Notes: generated from the letters alone by a model not told the origin. A DNA stretch of 64,000 bases from Candidatus Sphingomonas colombiensis (GCA_029202845.1 CP119315.1:3007001-3071000), one strand, 5' to 3'; counted from the first letter of the stretch, positions 18,304 to 30,113 are shown. Numbers and translations are program-made.

Positions 18304-19380
18304 ATGCTTCGCCCAAATATTCTGTCGCTTGGAGCGCTGGCCGCGATCCTGCCCGCCCCGGCGTCAGCGCAGACGCTGCTGGATGTGATCGATTCGCTCG
18401 TGTCTCTGGACGCTCGCGTCACGCTTCAGGCTGGATCGATCACGTTGATTGACGGCCGCATCACCACCAACACACAGGCGATCACACAATTGGAAGCGGA
18501 TCGCGCCTCGCTCCTGGATCGGCTGGCCGTAATCGATTCGGCTGCGGCGGCTGCGGCGGTCAATTTGCAGGCGCAGCAACAGGCGCTGGGTTCGCTTGCA
18601 GGGCAGCTTAGCGCATCGGTCGGTGTGGCGAACGCGTTGACGCTCGACGTCCAGGCGCAGGGTTCCGCGATCGGCACGCTGAATGCGCAGCTTGGCGCGA
18701 CCGCGAACGCCGTTGCTCAACAGGGGATTCGCATCGATGTGGTGAACCAGATCGTGTTGGCAGCGCAGGATTCCGTCGTCACGTTGCGTGGCGATCTCGA
18801 TGAAGGGCGGGCTGGGATGATACGGCAGGTGTATCCGAATGGGCCGATCACGATCGGGGCGCAAAGTGGTGGTAGCTCGGTTTCATTTGCGGGCACCGCC
18901 GGGGATCGCCGGCTGACCGGGGTGGCCGATGGGATCGCCGTGAACGACGCCGCGACCGTCGGTCAACTCACCGCATCGAGCACCGCCACTTTATCCGCAG
19001 CGAACGGCTATACCGATCGCAGCGCAGCGGCGACGTTGACGGCGGCGAATGACTATACCGATCGGGCGATGGCCGAGACGCTGGATCGTGCCGCCGTCAC
19101 CAGCCGGCAGATGATCGCGGCGAACAATGTCGAGTTGCGTCGAGACATGAGCGCGCTCGCGGCTGGATCGAACGCGCTCTCTGCGTTGCCGCAGGCGTTC
19201 ATTCCCGGGCGTGGCATGATGGGCGCGGCGATCGGCGGCAGCCGGGGACAGACCGCGTTCGCGATGGGGCTGTCAAAGGCGTTCATCGGTGAGAATGCGC
19301 CGGTAGTGCGGGCGGGCGCCGCCGTCGACACGCGGCATGGCGATTTCAGTTACAATGCCTCGGTCGGTTTCCACTTCTGA
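18304..19380 (+). CDS. YadA-like trimeric autotransporter (small adhesin)
   Basis: Predicted outer-membrane trimeric adhesin of 358 residues, short for this class. A Sec signal peptide (LSLGALAAILPAPASAQT) begins it. Residues about 30-190 are Ala/Gln/Leu-rich heptad-like coiled coil. A YadA-type neck follows (LTGVADGIAVNDAATVGQL), then two near-repeats (AANGYTDRS and AANDYTDRA) and a C-terminal beta-barrel anchor ending in aromatic Phe (NASVGFHF). The anchor would form a 12-stranded barrel as a trimer. A GGAG-type site precedes the ATG. It lacks a large head domain, so it may be a stalk-only adhesin or outer-membrane tether. Confidence 0.82.
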   Translation: MLRPNILSLGALAAILPAPASAQTLLDVIDSLVSLDARVTLQAGSITLIDGRITTNTQAITQLEADRASLLDRLAVIDSAAAAAAVNLQAQQQALGSLAGQLSASVGVANALTLDVQAQGSAIGTLNAQLGATANAVAQQGIRIDVVNQIVLAAQDSVVTLRGDLDEGRAGMIRQVYPNGPITIGAQSGGSSVSFAGTAGDRRLTGVADGIAVNDAATVGQLTASSTATLSAANGYTDRSAAATLTAANDYTDRAMAETLDRAAVTSRQMIAANNVELRRDMSALAAGSNALSALPQAFIPGRGMMGAAIGGSRGQTAFAMGLSKAFIGENAPVVRAGAAVDTRHGDFSYNASVGFHF

Positions 19381-19390
19381 CCGAAAAGAG

Positions 19391-19414
19391 AAGGGCGGCC
19401 CGCGAGCCGCCCTT
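19391..19414. terminator. Bidirectional terminator hairpin
   Basis: A perfect 9-bp stem, AAGGGCGGC and GCCGCCCTT, with a 6-nt loop lies between the stops of the adhesin gene and the convergent rpoD. Its AA/TT ends suit termination in both directions. Confidence 0.75.
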
Positions 19415-19425
19415 CGTGTCGTCGT

Positions 19426-21449
<2,024 letters not shown>

Positions 21450-21453
<4 letters not shown>

Positions 21454-23333
21454 TCGTCCTCGGCACCAAAAGCGCGGGCGTCTTCGTTCGACTGCACGAG
21501 ATTTGCAAGCCGAAGCTCCAACGCCTGCTTTTCCTTCACTAACGTCACCTGTCGCTCAAACGCCTCGTCGGTAAAGCGCGCCTGCATCGCGGAAGTTGCA
21601 TCCGCGAGCGCCGCATTCACCTCAGGGCCTGCCACCAGAATCGCGATTGCCTCGTCGAGGTCTTCGCGCGCCCGGCTTTCATCCCCTGTTCGCTGCGTAA
21701 AGCTGTATGGCATCTTATCGGCCCGAAGCAGGTCGGAAGCGACCGTCTCGAAACCCGATTTCCCTAATATGGTCACGAGTCGCTGGCTATCAAGCGCCCG
21801 ATCTTCCAGCGCGACATCGACAACCGCCTCGAACAATCGCCCGAGCGCGCCATCGACCAGGCGCAAGCCGCCCAACACCTCCATGTGTCGCGCGATTTCC
21901 GCCGGGTGGCGGATCAACCCGGCGAGCACGGCCTTGGCCAGAACGCGATCGATTCCGCCGACGGCGCGCATCACCTTCACGTCCTCGGTGATCGGCGCTG
22001 GCGGCGGCGTCCAGCGTTGACCGGGCCGGCGATCGCCGCGTTGGCCGGGCGCGCGCGGCGTAAAGCTGGCGCGCGGACGGGTGAAGGCATCATCGAAGCG
22101 ATGACGAAATTCGTTCTGATATTCGTTGCGAACCGATGGATCGGCGATCGACTGCGCCAGTTCGCCCAACCGGCGACGCAGCCCCGCGCGCTGTTCCGGC
22201 GTGGTGAGCGGCTCGGCGGCGAATTCGTGCTTCCACAGGCGATCGACCAGCGGCTCCGCCTCGCGCACCAGCGTCTCGAACGCCGCGATACCCTTGGCCT
22301 TGACCAGATCATCCGGATCCATCCCGTCAGGGAGCGTGACGAAGGCAAGGCTGCGGCCGGGGGCGAGCATCGGCAGCGAACGATGCGCCGCCCGGATCGC
22401 GGCCTTTTGCCCCGCGCTGTCGCCGTCGAAGCACAGGATCGGCACGTCGACCATCTGCCACAGCCGCTCAAGCTGATGCTCGGTAAGCGCGGTGCCGAGC
22501 GGCGCGACCGCCTCCGCGATGCCGGCCTGCGCCAGCGCGATCACGTCCATATAGCCTTCGACGACGAACACGCGGTTCGCCTTGCGCGCGGCGGGCGCGG
22601 CGCGATCGAGGTTGTAGAGTGTGCGCCCCTTGTCGAACAACGGCGTGTCGGGAGAGTTGAGGTATTTCGGCTCGCCATCGCCGATCACGCGTCCGCCGAA
22701 TGCGATCACACGCCCGCGGGCATCGCGGATCGGGATCATCAGCCGACCACGGAAGCGGTCGTAGGGATCCTTGTTCTCGACGCTGATCAGCAACCCGGCC
22801 TCGATCAGCGCCGCATCGCCATATTCCTTGAGCGCCGTGCGGAGCTTCCCGCGGGCATCGGGCGCAAAACCGATGCCGAACAGGCGCGCCGTTTCCGCCG
22901 AAAGCCCACGTCGCTCGATCAGCGCACGCGCGTCCCCACCAGAAATGCCGGATAGCTGCGCGACGAACCACGCCTGCGCTTCGGCCATCGCGTCGTGCAG
23001 GCCCTTCTGCCGCTCGGCTTTTTGTGCGGCGCGGGGATCAAGGGCGGGGAGTTCAAGACCGGCAGCGGCGGCGAGTTCCTTGACCGCATCCATGAAGGGC
23101 AGGCCGCGCTGATCGGTCATCCAGCGAATCGCATCGCCATGCGCCGAGCAGCCGAAACAGTGATAAAAGCCCTTCTCGTCGTTGACGTAGAAGCTGGGCG
23201 TCTTTTCGTTATGGAACGGGCAGCAGCCCTTGTGCTCGCGCCCCGCCTTGGTGAGCTTCACCGTCTTGCCCACCAGGGCAGACAACGAGGTGCGGGAACG
23301 CAGCTCGTCAAGAAAGGCGGGCGAGAGACTCAC
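21450..23333 (-). CDS. dnaG: DNA primase DnaG
   Basis: Synthesises RNA primers for chromosome replication. The GTG start at 23333 (reading SLSPAFLDELRSR next) gives 627 residues and matches the family's usual N terminus; the frame is open further upstream but not conserved. The CHC2 zinc finger is present (CCPFHNEKTPSF and FYHCFGC). The TOPRIM domain carries VVEGYMDVIAL and CFDGDSAGQKA. The C-terminal helicase-interaction region is diverged, as is usual. No clear ribosome-binding site is visible. A TATAAT lies at 23340-23345, too close to the start for a normal leader. Coupled to rpoD by a 4-bp overlap. Confidence 0.95.
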
Positions 23334-23392
23334 ACACGCATTATAACCTATGCGCCGGAGGCCCTCGCTCCGCAATTGTAAAATGTTTCAGT

Positions 23393-23854
23393 TCAGCTCA
23401 GCGCGGCCTTCACCAGCCCGCTTGCCTTGGACATATCGAGCACGCTGGCGTGGCGCGCTTTAAGCTCCGCCATCACGCGGCCCATGTCCTTCATGCCGGA
23501 CGCGCCCAGCTCTGCCTTGATCGCTTCGATCGCCGCGCTGGTATCCGCCTCGCTCAATTGTTGCGGCAGGAAGCGCTCGATCACCGCGACCTCATTCTCC
23601 TCGGCCACAGCCAGTTCCTCGCGACCGCCTTTGCGGTACATCTCGATCGACTCGCGGCGCTGCTTCACCATCTTTTGCAGCACCTCGACGACCAGCGCGT
23701 CGTCATCGGTTACGGCGGAGCCGGTGCGCGCTTCGATATCGCGATTCTTGATCGCGGCCTGCATCAGGCTGACTGCCGCGCGGGTTTCTTTGTCGCCGGC
23801 TTTCATTGCGGCGATCTGGGCTTGCTTGATGTCGTCTCGAATCATGTCGTCCAT
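23393..23854 (-). CDS. GatB/YqeY domain-containing protein
   Basis: A protein of 153 residues similar to the tail domain of GatB, the amidotransferase subunit that makes Gln-tRNA or Asn-tRNA; free-standing YqeY proteins have no settled role. Family motifs include MIRDDIKQAQIAAMKAGDK, RESIEMYRKGGR and IERFLPQQLSE. A start at 23845 (MIRDD) is also possible; the ATG at 23854 has a purine-rich site about 12 nt upstream. A small perfect hairpin (CTTCCGC / GCGGAAG, 23865-23882) lies just before the gene. First gene upstream of dnaG and rpoD. Confidence 0.92.
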   Translation of the reverse strand: MDDMIRDDIKQAQIAAMKAGDKETRAAVSLMQAAIKNRDIEARTGSAVTDDDALVVEVLQKMVKQRRESIEMYRKGGREELAVAEENEVAVIERFLPQQLSEADTSAAIEAIKAELGASGMKDMGRVMAELKARHASVLDMSKASGLVKAALS

Positions 23855-23988
23855 GTTAGATCGGCTTCCGCCTGAGCGGAAGTCGCGGCGCAGAAGACCA
23901 CGCTTCCGGTTGACGCGAAGGGGGCAAAGGCTTAGCGGGCGGGGCTTAGCGACATCGCTGATCCAAACCAACGGAGTGCCCGCCGATC

Positions 23989-25161
23989 ATGGCCGACGCC
24001 AAGCCCTTTGACGTGCCCGAAGGCGCCACCGGCGTCATAGTTCTCGCTACCGGTGAAGTCGCCTGGGGTCGAGGTTTCGGAGCCGAGGGCGAAGTGGTGG
24101 GGGAAGTGTGCTTCCACACCGCGATGACCGGCTATCAGGAGATCATGACCGACCCCAGCTTCGCGGGGCAGATCATCACCTTCACCTTCCCGCATATCGG
24201 CAATGTCGGCGCGAATCCCGACGACGTGGAGGCCGACGAGCCGCACGCGCTCGGGATGATCGTACGCGAGGACGTGACCGCGCCCTCCAATTTTCGCAGT
24301 GTCGAGCGGCTCGACGGCTGGATGAAGCGCCACGCCCGCGTTGGCGTATCGGGCATCGACACCCGCGCGCTGACCCGTCGCATCCGCACCGGCGGGGCGC
24401 CTAACGGCGTGATCGCGCACTCCGCATCAGGCAAGTTCGATATCCCGCTGTTGCTGGAAATGGCGCGCGGCTGGCCGGGGCTCGAGGGGATGGACCTCGC
24501 CAAGGCGGTGACGACAGAAACGCATTATGGCTGGGGCGAGACGCGCGAAGGCGGCGTCTGGCGGCTCGGCTTCGGTTATGCCGGGATCGACGGCGGCGAG
24601 CGGCCGCATGTGGTCGCGGTGGATTACGGCAGCAAGCACAATATCTTCCGTAATCTTGTTCAGGCAGGAGCCAAGGTGTCGGTGGTGCCGGCGACGGCGA
24701 GCTATGACGAGATCATGGCGCTCGGCCCGGACGGCATTTTCCTGTCGAACGGCCCCGGCGATCCTGCGGCGACTGGCGAATATGCCGTTCCGGTGATCCA
24801 GAAGCTGCTGGAAACGGGCAAGCCGCTGTTCGGCATCTGCCTCGGCCATCAATTGCTGGGGCTGACGGTCGGCGCGAAAACCACCAAGATGTTCCAGGGC
24901 CATCGCGGCGCGAACCATCCGGTCAAGCGACTGTCCGACGGCGCGGTCGAGATCACCAGCATGAACCACGGCTTCACGGTGGATAGCGAAACGCTGCCCG
25001 AAGGCGTGCGCGAGACGCATGTGTCGCTGTTCGACGGCAGCAACGCCGGGCTGGAATTGACCGATCGGCCGGCGTTCAGCGTGCAATATCACCCGGAAGC
25101 CTCGCCGGGGCCGCAGGATAGTTTTTATCTGTTCGAGCGGTTCGTGGGGATGCTGCGGTGA
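23989..25161 (+). CDS. carA: Carbamoyl phosphate synthase small subunit
   Basis: Glutaminase subunit of carbamoyl phosphate synthase, supplying ammonia for arginine and pyrimidine synthesis. The N-terminal CPSase small-chain domain includes TGYQEIMTDPSFAGQI. The class I glutamine amidotransferase domain carries the catalytic Cys in FGICLGHQLLGL, with His and Glu in YHPEASPGP. At 390 residues it is full length. The gene is divergent from yqeY and 57 bp upstream of carB. Confidence 0.97.
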   Translation: MADAKPFDVPEGATGVIVLATGEVAWGRGFGAEGEVVGEVCFHTAMTGYQEIMTDPSFAGQIITFTFPHIGNVGANPDDVEADEPHALGMIVREDVTAPSNFRSVERLDGWMKRHARVGVSGIDTRALTRRIRTGGAPNGVIAHSASGKFDIPLLLEMARGWPGLEGMDLAKAVTTETHYGWGETREGGVWRLGFGYAGIDGGERPHVVAVDYGSKHNIFRNLVQAGAKVSVVPATASYDEIMALGPDGIFLSNGPGDPAATGEYAVPVIQKLLETGKPLFGICLGHQLLGLTVGAKTTKMFQGHRGANHPVKRLSDGAVEITSMNHGFTVDSETLPEGVRETHVSLFDGSNAGLELTDRPAFSVQYHPEASPGPQDSFYLFERFVGMLR

Positions 25162-25218
25162 CGCAAGACGCCGCAGCCCATTCTGAACGCCTGACCTTCC
25201 GCCGGATCGACTGACACC

Positions 25219-28200
25219 ATGCCCAAACGTACCGACATCTCCTCCATCCTCGTCATCGGCGCCGGCCCGATCGTCATCGGTCAGGCGTGCGAGTTCGATT
25301 ATTCGGGCACGCAGGCGATCAAGGCGCTCAAGGAAGAGGGCTATCGCATCGTCCTGGTCAATTCGAACCCGGCGACGATCATGACCGACCCCGAGCTGGC
25401 CGACGCGACCTATGTCGAGCCGATCACGCCGGAGGTGGTCGCCAAGATCATCGAGAAGGAGCGCCCCGATGCGGTGCTGCCGACGATGGGCGGGCAGACC
25501 GCGCTCAACACCGCGCTCGCGCTGTTCAATGACGGCACGCTTGAGAAGTTCGGTGTGACGATGATCGGCGCTGATGCGGAAGCGATCGACAAGGCGGAAG
25601 ACCGGCTGAAGTTCCGCGACGCGATGGACAAGATCGGCCTCGAATCCGCGCGGAGCCATATCGCGCATAGCGAAGCGGATGCGCTGGCCGGGCTGGAGAA
25701 GGTCGGTCTTCCCGCGATCATCCGCCCAAGCTTCACGCTGGGCGGCACCGGTGGCGGCGTTGCCTATAACCGCGAGGAGTTCCTCGAAATCGTCCGCAAG
25801 GGCCTTGATGCGTCACCGACTAATGAGGTGCTGATCGAGGAATCGCTGCTCGGCTGGAAGGAATATGAGATGGAGGTGGTCCGCGATCGTGCGGACAATT
25901 GCATCATCATCTGCTCGATCGAGAATATCGATCCGATGGGCGTCCATACGGGCGACTCGATCACCGTCGCGCCGGCGCTGACGCTGACTGATAAGGAATA
26001 TCAGATCATGCGTAACGCCAGCATCGCGGTGTTGCGTGAAATCGGCGTGGAAACAGGCGGTTCTAACGTACAGTTCGCGGTCAATCCGAAGGATGGCCGC
26101 CTGATCGTGATCGAGATGAACCCGCGCGTGTCGCGCTCGTCCGCGCTGGCGTCCAAGGCGACCGGCTTCCCGATCGCCAAGGTCGCGGCGAAGCTGGCGG
26201 TTGGCTATACGCTCGACGAGATCGAGAATGACATCACCGGCGCGACGCCGGCGAGCTTCGAGCCGACGATCGATTATGTCGTCACCAAGATCCCGCGCTT
26301 CGCCTTTGAAAAGTTCAAGGGCGCGGAGCCGGTACTGGGCACTGCGATGAAGTCGGTCGGCGAAGTCATGGCGATCGGCCGCAACATTCACGAATCGATG
26401 CAGAAGGCATTGCGCGGGCTCGAAACCGGCCTGTCCGGCTTCAACCAGGTCGATCGCCTTGTCGGTGCGCCGCGTGCCGAGATCGAGGCGGCGCTGGCGG
26501 TGGCGACGCCGGATCGGCTGCTCGTTGCGGCGCAGGCGCTGCGCGAGGGGTTCACCGTCGCGGAAGTCAATGCGATTGCCAAATACGATCCGTGGTTCCT
26601 TGAGCGGATCGCGGAGATCATCGCGGCCGAGCGCGATGTAACGCAACACGGCCTGCCGATCGACGCGGCGGGGATGCGCCGGCTGAAGTCGATGGGCTTC
26701 TCCGATAAGCGGCTCGCGTGGCTTGCGCTGCAATCGGCCAATCTGCGCGGAATGGAGCGTGGCATCGCTCGCGGCTCCGGCCTGATTCACGAGGCGGTCG
26801 TCGCGATGACCGGCGGCGTGACCGAGGATGAGGTGCGCGCGCTGCGCCACCGGCTCGGCGTGCGCCCGGTGTTCAAGCGGATCGATACCTGCGCGGCGGA
26901 GTTCGATGCCAAGACGCCGTATATGTATTCGACGTATGAGGCGCCTAGCTTCGGCGAGCCGGAGAATGAAGCGCTGCCGTCCGAGCGGCGCAAGATCGTC
27001 ATCCTCGGTGGTGGTCCGAACAGGATCGGGCAAGGGATCGAATTCGATTATTGCTGCTGCCACGCGTGCTTCGCGTTGGCGGACGCCGGGTTCGAGACGA
27101 TCATGGTCAATTGCAACCCGGAAACGGTGTCGACCGACTATGACACTTCCGATCGCCTCTATTTCGAGCCGCTGACGGCCGAAGACGTGCTGGAAATCCT
27201 CCACGTCGAGCAATCGAAGGGCGAACTGGTCGGCGTGATCGTCCAGTTCGGCGGCCAGACCCCGCTCAATCTGGCGCGCGCGCTGGAGAATGCGGGTATC
27301 CCCATCCTCGGCACCTCGCCCGATGCTATCGATCTGGCGGAGGATCGCGAGCGGTTCGCGGCGCTTGTGAGCAAGCTCAAGCTGCTCCAGCCCGCCAATG
27401 GTATCGCGCGCAGTCGTGAAGAAGCACTGATCGTCGCCGAGCGTGTCGGTTATCCAGTGCTGATGCGTCCGAGCTACGTGCTCGGGGGCCGCGCGATGGA
27501 GATCGTCGACGGCCCGGTGCAGCTTGAAAATTATATTCAAACTGCGGTGCAAGTGTCTGGCGATGCGCCGGTTCTGATCGATCAATATCTGCGTGATGCG
27601 ATCGAGGTGGACGTGGATGCGATCTGCGACGGGGATGACGTCGTGGTCGCCGGCGTGCTCCAGCATATCGAAGAGGCAGGGGTCCATTCGGGCGACAGCG
27701 CCTGCTCGATCCCGCCTTATTCGCTGACCGCGGACGTGGTTGCGGAGATCGAGCGGCAGACCGAGGCGCTGGCGCGCGGGCTCAACGTGCGCGGGCTGAT
27801 GAACATCCAGTTCGCGGTGAAGGACGGCAAGGTTTACCTGATCGAGGTAAACCCGCGTGCCAGCCGCACCGTGCCGTTCGTCGCCAAGGCCATCGGCGCC
27901 CCGATCGCCAAGATCGCCTCGCGCGTAATGGCCGGCGAGAAGCTGCGCGATCTGCCGAAGATCGATCGTGACATCGATTATTTCGCGGTCAAGGAAGCGG
28001 TTTTTCCGTTCAATCGCTTCCCCGGTGTCGATCCGGTGTTGTCGCCGGAAATGAAATCGACGGGTGAAGTGATGGGAATCGCTAGCGATTTCACCACCGC
28101 TTTCGCCAAGTCGCAACTCGGATCGAGCGTTGTGCTGCCCACGTCCGGCGCTGCATTCGTCAGCGTGAAGGACGGCGACAAGGAGCATATCGTACCGGCG

Positions 28201-28551
28201 GTGCGGGAACTGGTCGATGCGGGCTTCACGATCGTGGCGACCGGCGGGACGGCGGACCATCTCGAAGCCGCCGGTTTGCCGGTGGAGCGGGTGAACAAGG
28301 TCGCGCAGGGCCGGCCGCATATCGTCGATCGGATCAAGGATGGCGGGATCGATCTGATCTTCAACACCACCGAAGGGTGGCAGAGCCTGAAGGATTCGCA
28401 ACCGATCCGGGCTTCGGCGCTCGCGCAGAAGATCCCGTATTTCACCACGGCGCCCGCTTGCGTCGAAGTGGCGAAGGCAATTGCCAGTTCGGCGATGCGC
28501 AACCTTGAAGTCAGGCCGCTGCAGTCTTATTATTCGCAGTCGCACAATTGA
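25219..28551 (+). CDS. carB: Carbamoyl phosphate synthase large subunit
   Basis: Makes carbamoyl phosphate from ammonia, bicarbonate and two ATP. The 1110 residues contain two homologous ATP-grasp halves, starting at ISSILVIGAGPIVIGQACEF and near residue 595 with IVILGGGPNRIGQGIEFDY. The metal-binding segments IEMNPRVSRSSALASKAT and IEVNPRASRTVPFVAKA mark each half. The C-terminal MGS-like allosteric domain follows (about 970-1100; FTIVATGGTADHLEAAGL). Follows carA and precedes greA. Confidence 0.97.
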   Translation: MPKRTDISSILVIGAGPIVIGQACEFDYSGTQAIKALKEEGYRIVLVNSNPATIMTDPELADATYVEPITPEVVAKIIEKERPDAVLPTMGGQTALNTALALFNDGTLEKFGVTMIGADAEAIDKAEDRLKFRDAMDKIGLESARSHIAHSEADALAGLEKVGLPAIIRPSFTLGGTGGGVAYNREEFLEIVRKGLDASPTNEVLIEESLLGWKEYEMEVVRDRADNCIIICSIENIDPMGVHTGDSITVAPALTLTDKEYQIMRNASIAVLREIGVETGGSNVQFAVNPKDGRLIVIEMNPRVSRSSALASKATGFPIAKVAAKLAVGYTLDEIENDITGATPASFEPTIDYVVTKIPRFAFEKFKGAEPVLGTAMKSVGEVMAIGRNIHESMQKALRGLETGLSGFNQVDRLVGAPRAEIEAALAVATPDRLLVAAQALREGFTVAEVNAIAKYDPWFLERIAEIIAAERDVTQHGLPIDAAGMRRLKSMGFSDKRLAWLALQSANLRGMERGIARGSGLIHEAVVAMTGGVTEDEVRALRHRLGVRPVFKRIDTCAAEFDAKTPYMYSTYEAPSFGEPENEALPSERRKIVILGGGPNRIGQGIEFDYCCCHACFALADAGFETIMVNCNPETVSTDYDTSDRLYFEPLTAEDVLEILHVEQSKGELVGVIVQFGGQTPLNLARALENAGIPILGTSPDAIDLAEDRERFAALVSKLKLLQPANGIARSREEALIVAERVGYPVLMRPSYVLGGRAMEIVDGPVQLENYIQTAVQVSGDAPVLIDQYLRDAIEVDVDAICDGDDVVVAGVLQHIEEAGVHSGDSACSIPPYSLTADVVAEIERQTEALARGLNVRGLMNIQFAVKDGKVYLIEVNPRASRTVPFVAKAIGAPIAKIASRVMAGEKLRDLPKIDRDIDYFAVKEAVFPFNRFPGVDPVLSPEMKSTGEVMGIASDFTTAFAKSQLGSSVVLPTSGAAFVSVKDGDKEHIVPAVRELVDAGFTIVATGGTADHLEAAGLPVERVNKVAQGRPHIVDRIKDGGIDLIFNTTEGWQSLKDSQPIRASALAQKIPYFTTAPACVEVAKAIASSAMRNLEVRPLQSYYSQSHN

Positions 28552-28628
28552 TCCCCGACATAGCAGGACGGTGCGAAGCGGTTAATTAAAAGCCGCTGGC
28601 GAAGGGGTTTTGACGAAGGGATTGCGTG

Positions 28629-29105
28629 ATGGCGACGGTCGAGAAGATGCCGATGCTCCAGGAGGGCTACGAGAAGCTGAATGCTGATCTGAAGCGCCTG
28701 AAAGCGGAGCGTCCGCTGATCGTTGATGCGATCGAAGAAGCGCGGGCGCATGGGGATTTGTCGGAAAACGCCGAATATCATGCGGCGAAGGAGCGCCAGG
28801 GGCAGGTCGAGGCGCTGATCGGCGACATCGAGGACAAGCTGTCGCGCGCGCAGATCATCGATCCGAAGGACCTTTCGGGCGATAAGGTGGTGTTCGGCGC
28901 GACGGTGACCCTGCTCGATGACGCGGACAAGCCGGTGCGATATCAGATCGTCGGCCAGACCGAGGCGGATGCGAAAACCGGGCGCATCAGCTATAATTCG
29001 CCGCTCGGCCGCGCGCTGATCGGGCGCAGCGTCGATGACGAGGTTGAAGTATCGGTGCCTGCGGGCGACCGTTACTACGTCGTGGCGAACATCGAATTCA
29101 TCTAA
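28629..29105 (+). CDS. greA: Transcription elongation factor GreA
   Basis: Binds the RNA polymerase secondary channel and stimulates transcript cleavage to rescue backtracked complexes. At 158 residues it is normal length: an N-terminal coiled coil with the acidic tip (EARAHGDLSENAEYHAAKE) and a C-terminal FKBP-like domain (ISYNSPLGRALIGRSVDDEV). The ATG at 28629 is preferred over the GTG one codon before. It lies 77 bp after carB, as in many alphaproteobacteria. Confidence 0.96.
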   Translation: MATVEKMPMLQEGYEKLNADLKRLKAERPLIVDAIEEARAHGDLSENAEYHAAKERQGQVEALIGDIEDKLSRAQIIDPKDLSGDKVVFGATVTLLDDADKPVRYQIVGQTEADAKTGRISYNSPLGRALIGRSVDDEVEVSVPAGDRYYVVANIEFI

Positions 29106-29207
29106 ACGCAAGAAGCCGTTGGGGATGATGAGCGTGCCGGGCGCGTGATAGCGTCTTGCCCGGCGCGTTCCTCCGGACGGTTGGGCGGGGTTCTTCCTGC
29201 CGCATAC

Positions 29208-29251
29208 GACAAAGCGCTGCCTTTTCTTGCGAGAGAAGGCAGCGCTTTGTC
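29208..29251. terminator. Long perfect hairpin between convergent genes
   Basis: A 16-bp perfect stem (29208-29223 with 29236-29251, core AAAGCGCTGCC / GGCAGCGCTTT) extends to about 20 bp with one G-U pair and a TGCG tetraloop. It sits in the 257-bp gap between greA and the convergent DUF4170 gene, which holds no other gene that I can see. It probably ends both transcripts, although no T-run follows. Confidence 0.65.
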
Positions 29252-29362
29252 GATTCCGGGGGAGTAGTGCTTTGGCGCGGCGCTACGCTCATCGGCGGCA
29301 CCGCATTCCGCAGTCTTCCGGAACAATGCCGGGGAAACGGCGGAACGATCAGGAGGGGGCGA

Positions 29363-29596
29363 TCAGCCCGCGCTGCCCGGCTTCAGCAGATCCGGCTCAA
29401 GCAGGCGGTGGAGGTGAACCACCACATATTTCATTTCGGCATCGTCGACCGTGCGCTGGGCGGACGCGCGCCATGCCTTTTCGGCGCTGGCATAATCCGG
29501 AAACACGCCGACGATGTCGATCGACGCGAGATCTTCGAATTCAAGGGTGCGCGGATCGGCGACACGGCCGCCGAAGACGAGGTGAAGCTTACTCAT
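29363..29596 (-). CDS. DUF4170 domain-containing protein
   Basis: A 77-residue cytosolic protein of an alphaproteobacterial family of unknown function. Conserved features are the N terminus MSKLHLVFGGRV, the IDIVGVFPDYASAEKAW stretch and the C-terminal YVVVHLHRLLEPD. The fold is likely a small alpha/beta sandwich, by inference. It lies 40 bp downstream of the YqjD-like gene cluster on the same strand and could be its last member. Confidence 0.85.
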   Translation of the reverse strand: MSKLHLVFGGRVADPRTLEFEDLASIDIVGVFPDYASAEKAWRASAQRTVDDAEMKYVVVHLHRLLEPDLLKPGSAG

Positions 29597-29636
29597 GCGC
29601 GCGCCCTAGACCCGAGGGGGTGTGAAAGGGAAGGGG

Positions 29637-30113
29637 TCAATGCGACCCCATCCCCTCTTTGCCTGCTTTAGTGGCGGCATTGCCGGCCGAACTGGCCGCT
29701 TTTACCAGCCCGTCGAGCAGCGATTTGGCCTGACTGCGCGCTGCATCCTTGTTGATGCCGAGCGAGTCGAGTTCGCTCTTGCCCGCGCTCTTGGCGGCGG
29801 CGATCGCGGAGGCGGCGGTGGCGCCGACCCGCTTGCCGATCGGCGCGAGCAATTCCTTCTCGCGTTTCCCACGCGGGATAACGGCCGCAACCAATGCGCC
29901 GAGCGCAAGCCCGCCGACGATCACGCCGATCGGATTGGTCTCGACCGTCTCGGCGGTGCGCTGCGCCGCGTTGCGGGCACGATCGCGCGATGCTTCCACC
30001 GCGCCGGTTGCGCGGGAGCGGGCACCCTCCAATGCCGAGGAAGCCTTGTCGCGCGCGGAATCGAGCCCATCGCGCAACTTGCCGTGAGCGTTTTCGGTGG
30101 GAGCGTCGGTCAT
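29637..30113 (-). CDS. YqjD/ElaB-like (DUF883-type) membrane-anchored helical protein
   Basis: A 158-residue, Ala-rich helical protein. Residues about 10-60 form a charged amphipathic helix and a glycine-rich membrane segment follows (NPIGVIVGGLALGALVAAVI). Unlike YqjD, where the membrane helix is near the C terminus, it has a second Ala/Lys/Ser-rich helical region after it. YqjD-type proteins bind ribosomes at the inner membrane in E. coli stationary phase; whether this one does is unknown. It overlaps the upstream gene by 4 bp and is the fourth gene of a coupled set. Confidence 0.65.
   Translation of the reverse strand: MTDAPTENAHGKLRDGLDSARDKASSALEGARSRATGAVEASRDRARNAAQRTAETVETNPIGVIVGGLALGALVAAVIPRGKREKELLAPIGKRVGATAASAIAAAKSAGKSELDSLGINKDAARSQAKSLLDGLVKAASSAGNAATKAGKEGMGSH

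Noticed and set aside
23340..23345. TATAAT as a -10 box of a dnaG promoter
   Set aside because: It lies only 7 nt before the GTG start and no -35 hexamer is found at 16-18 bp. It would require a leaderless mRNA, so it is probably chance.
25813..28545. A 910-codon minus-strand open frame opposite carB
   Set aside because: It is entirely antisense to carB. Its length is a result of the codon bias at high GC, and the predicted protein is His/Arg-rich with no recognisable domain.
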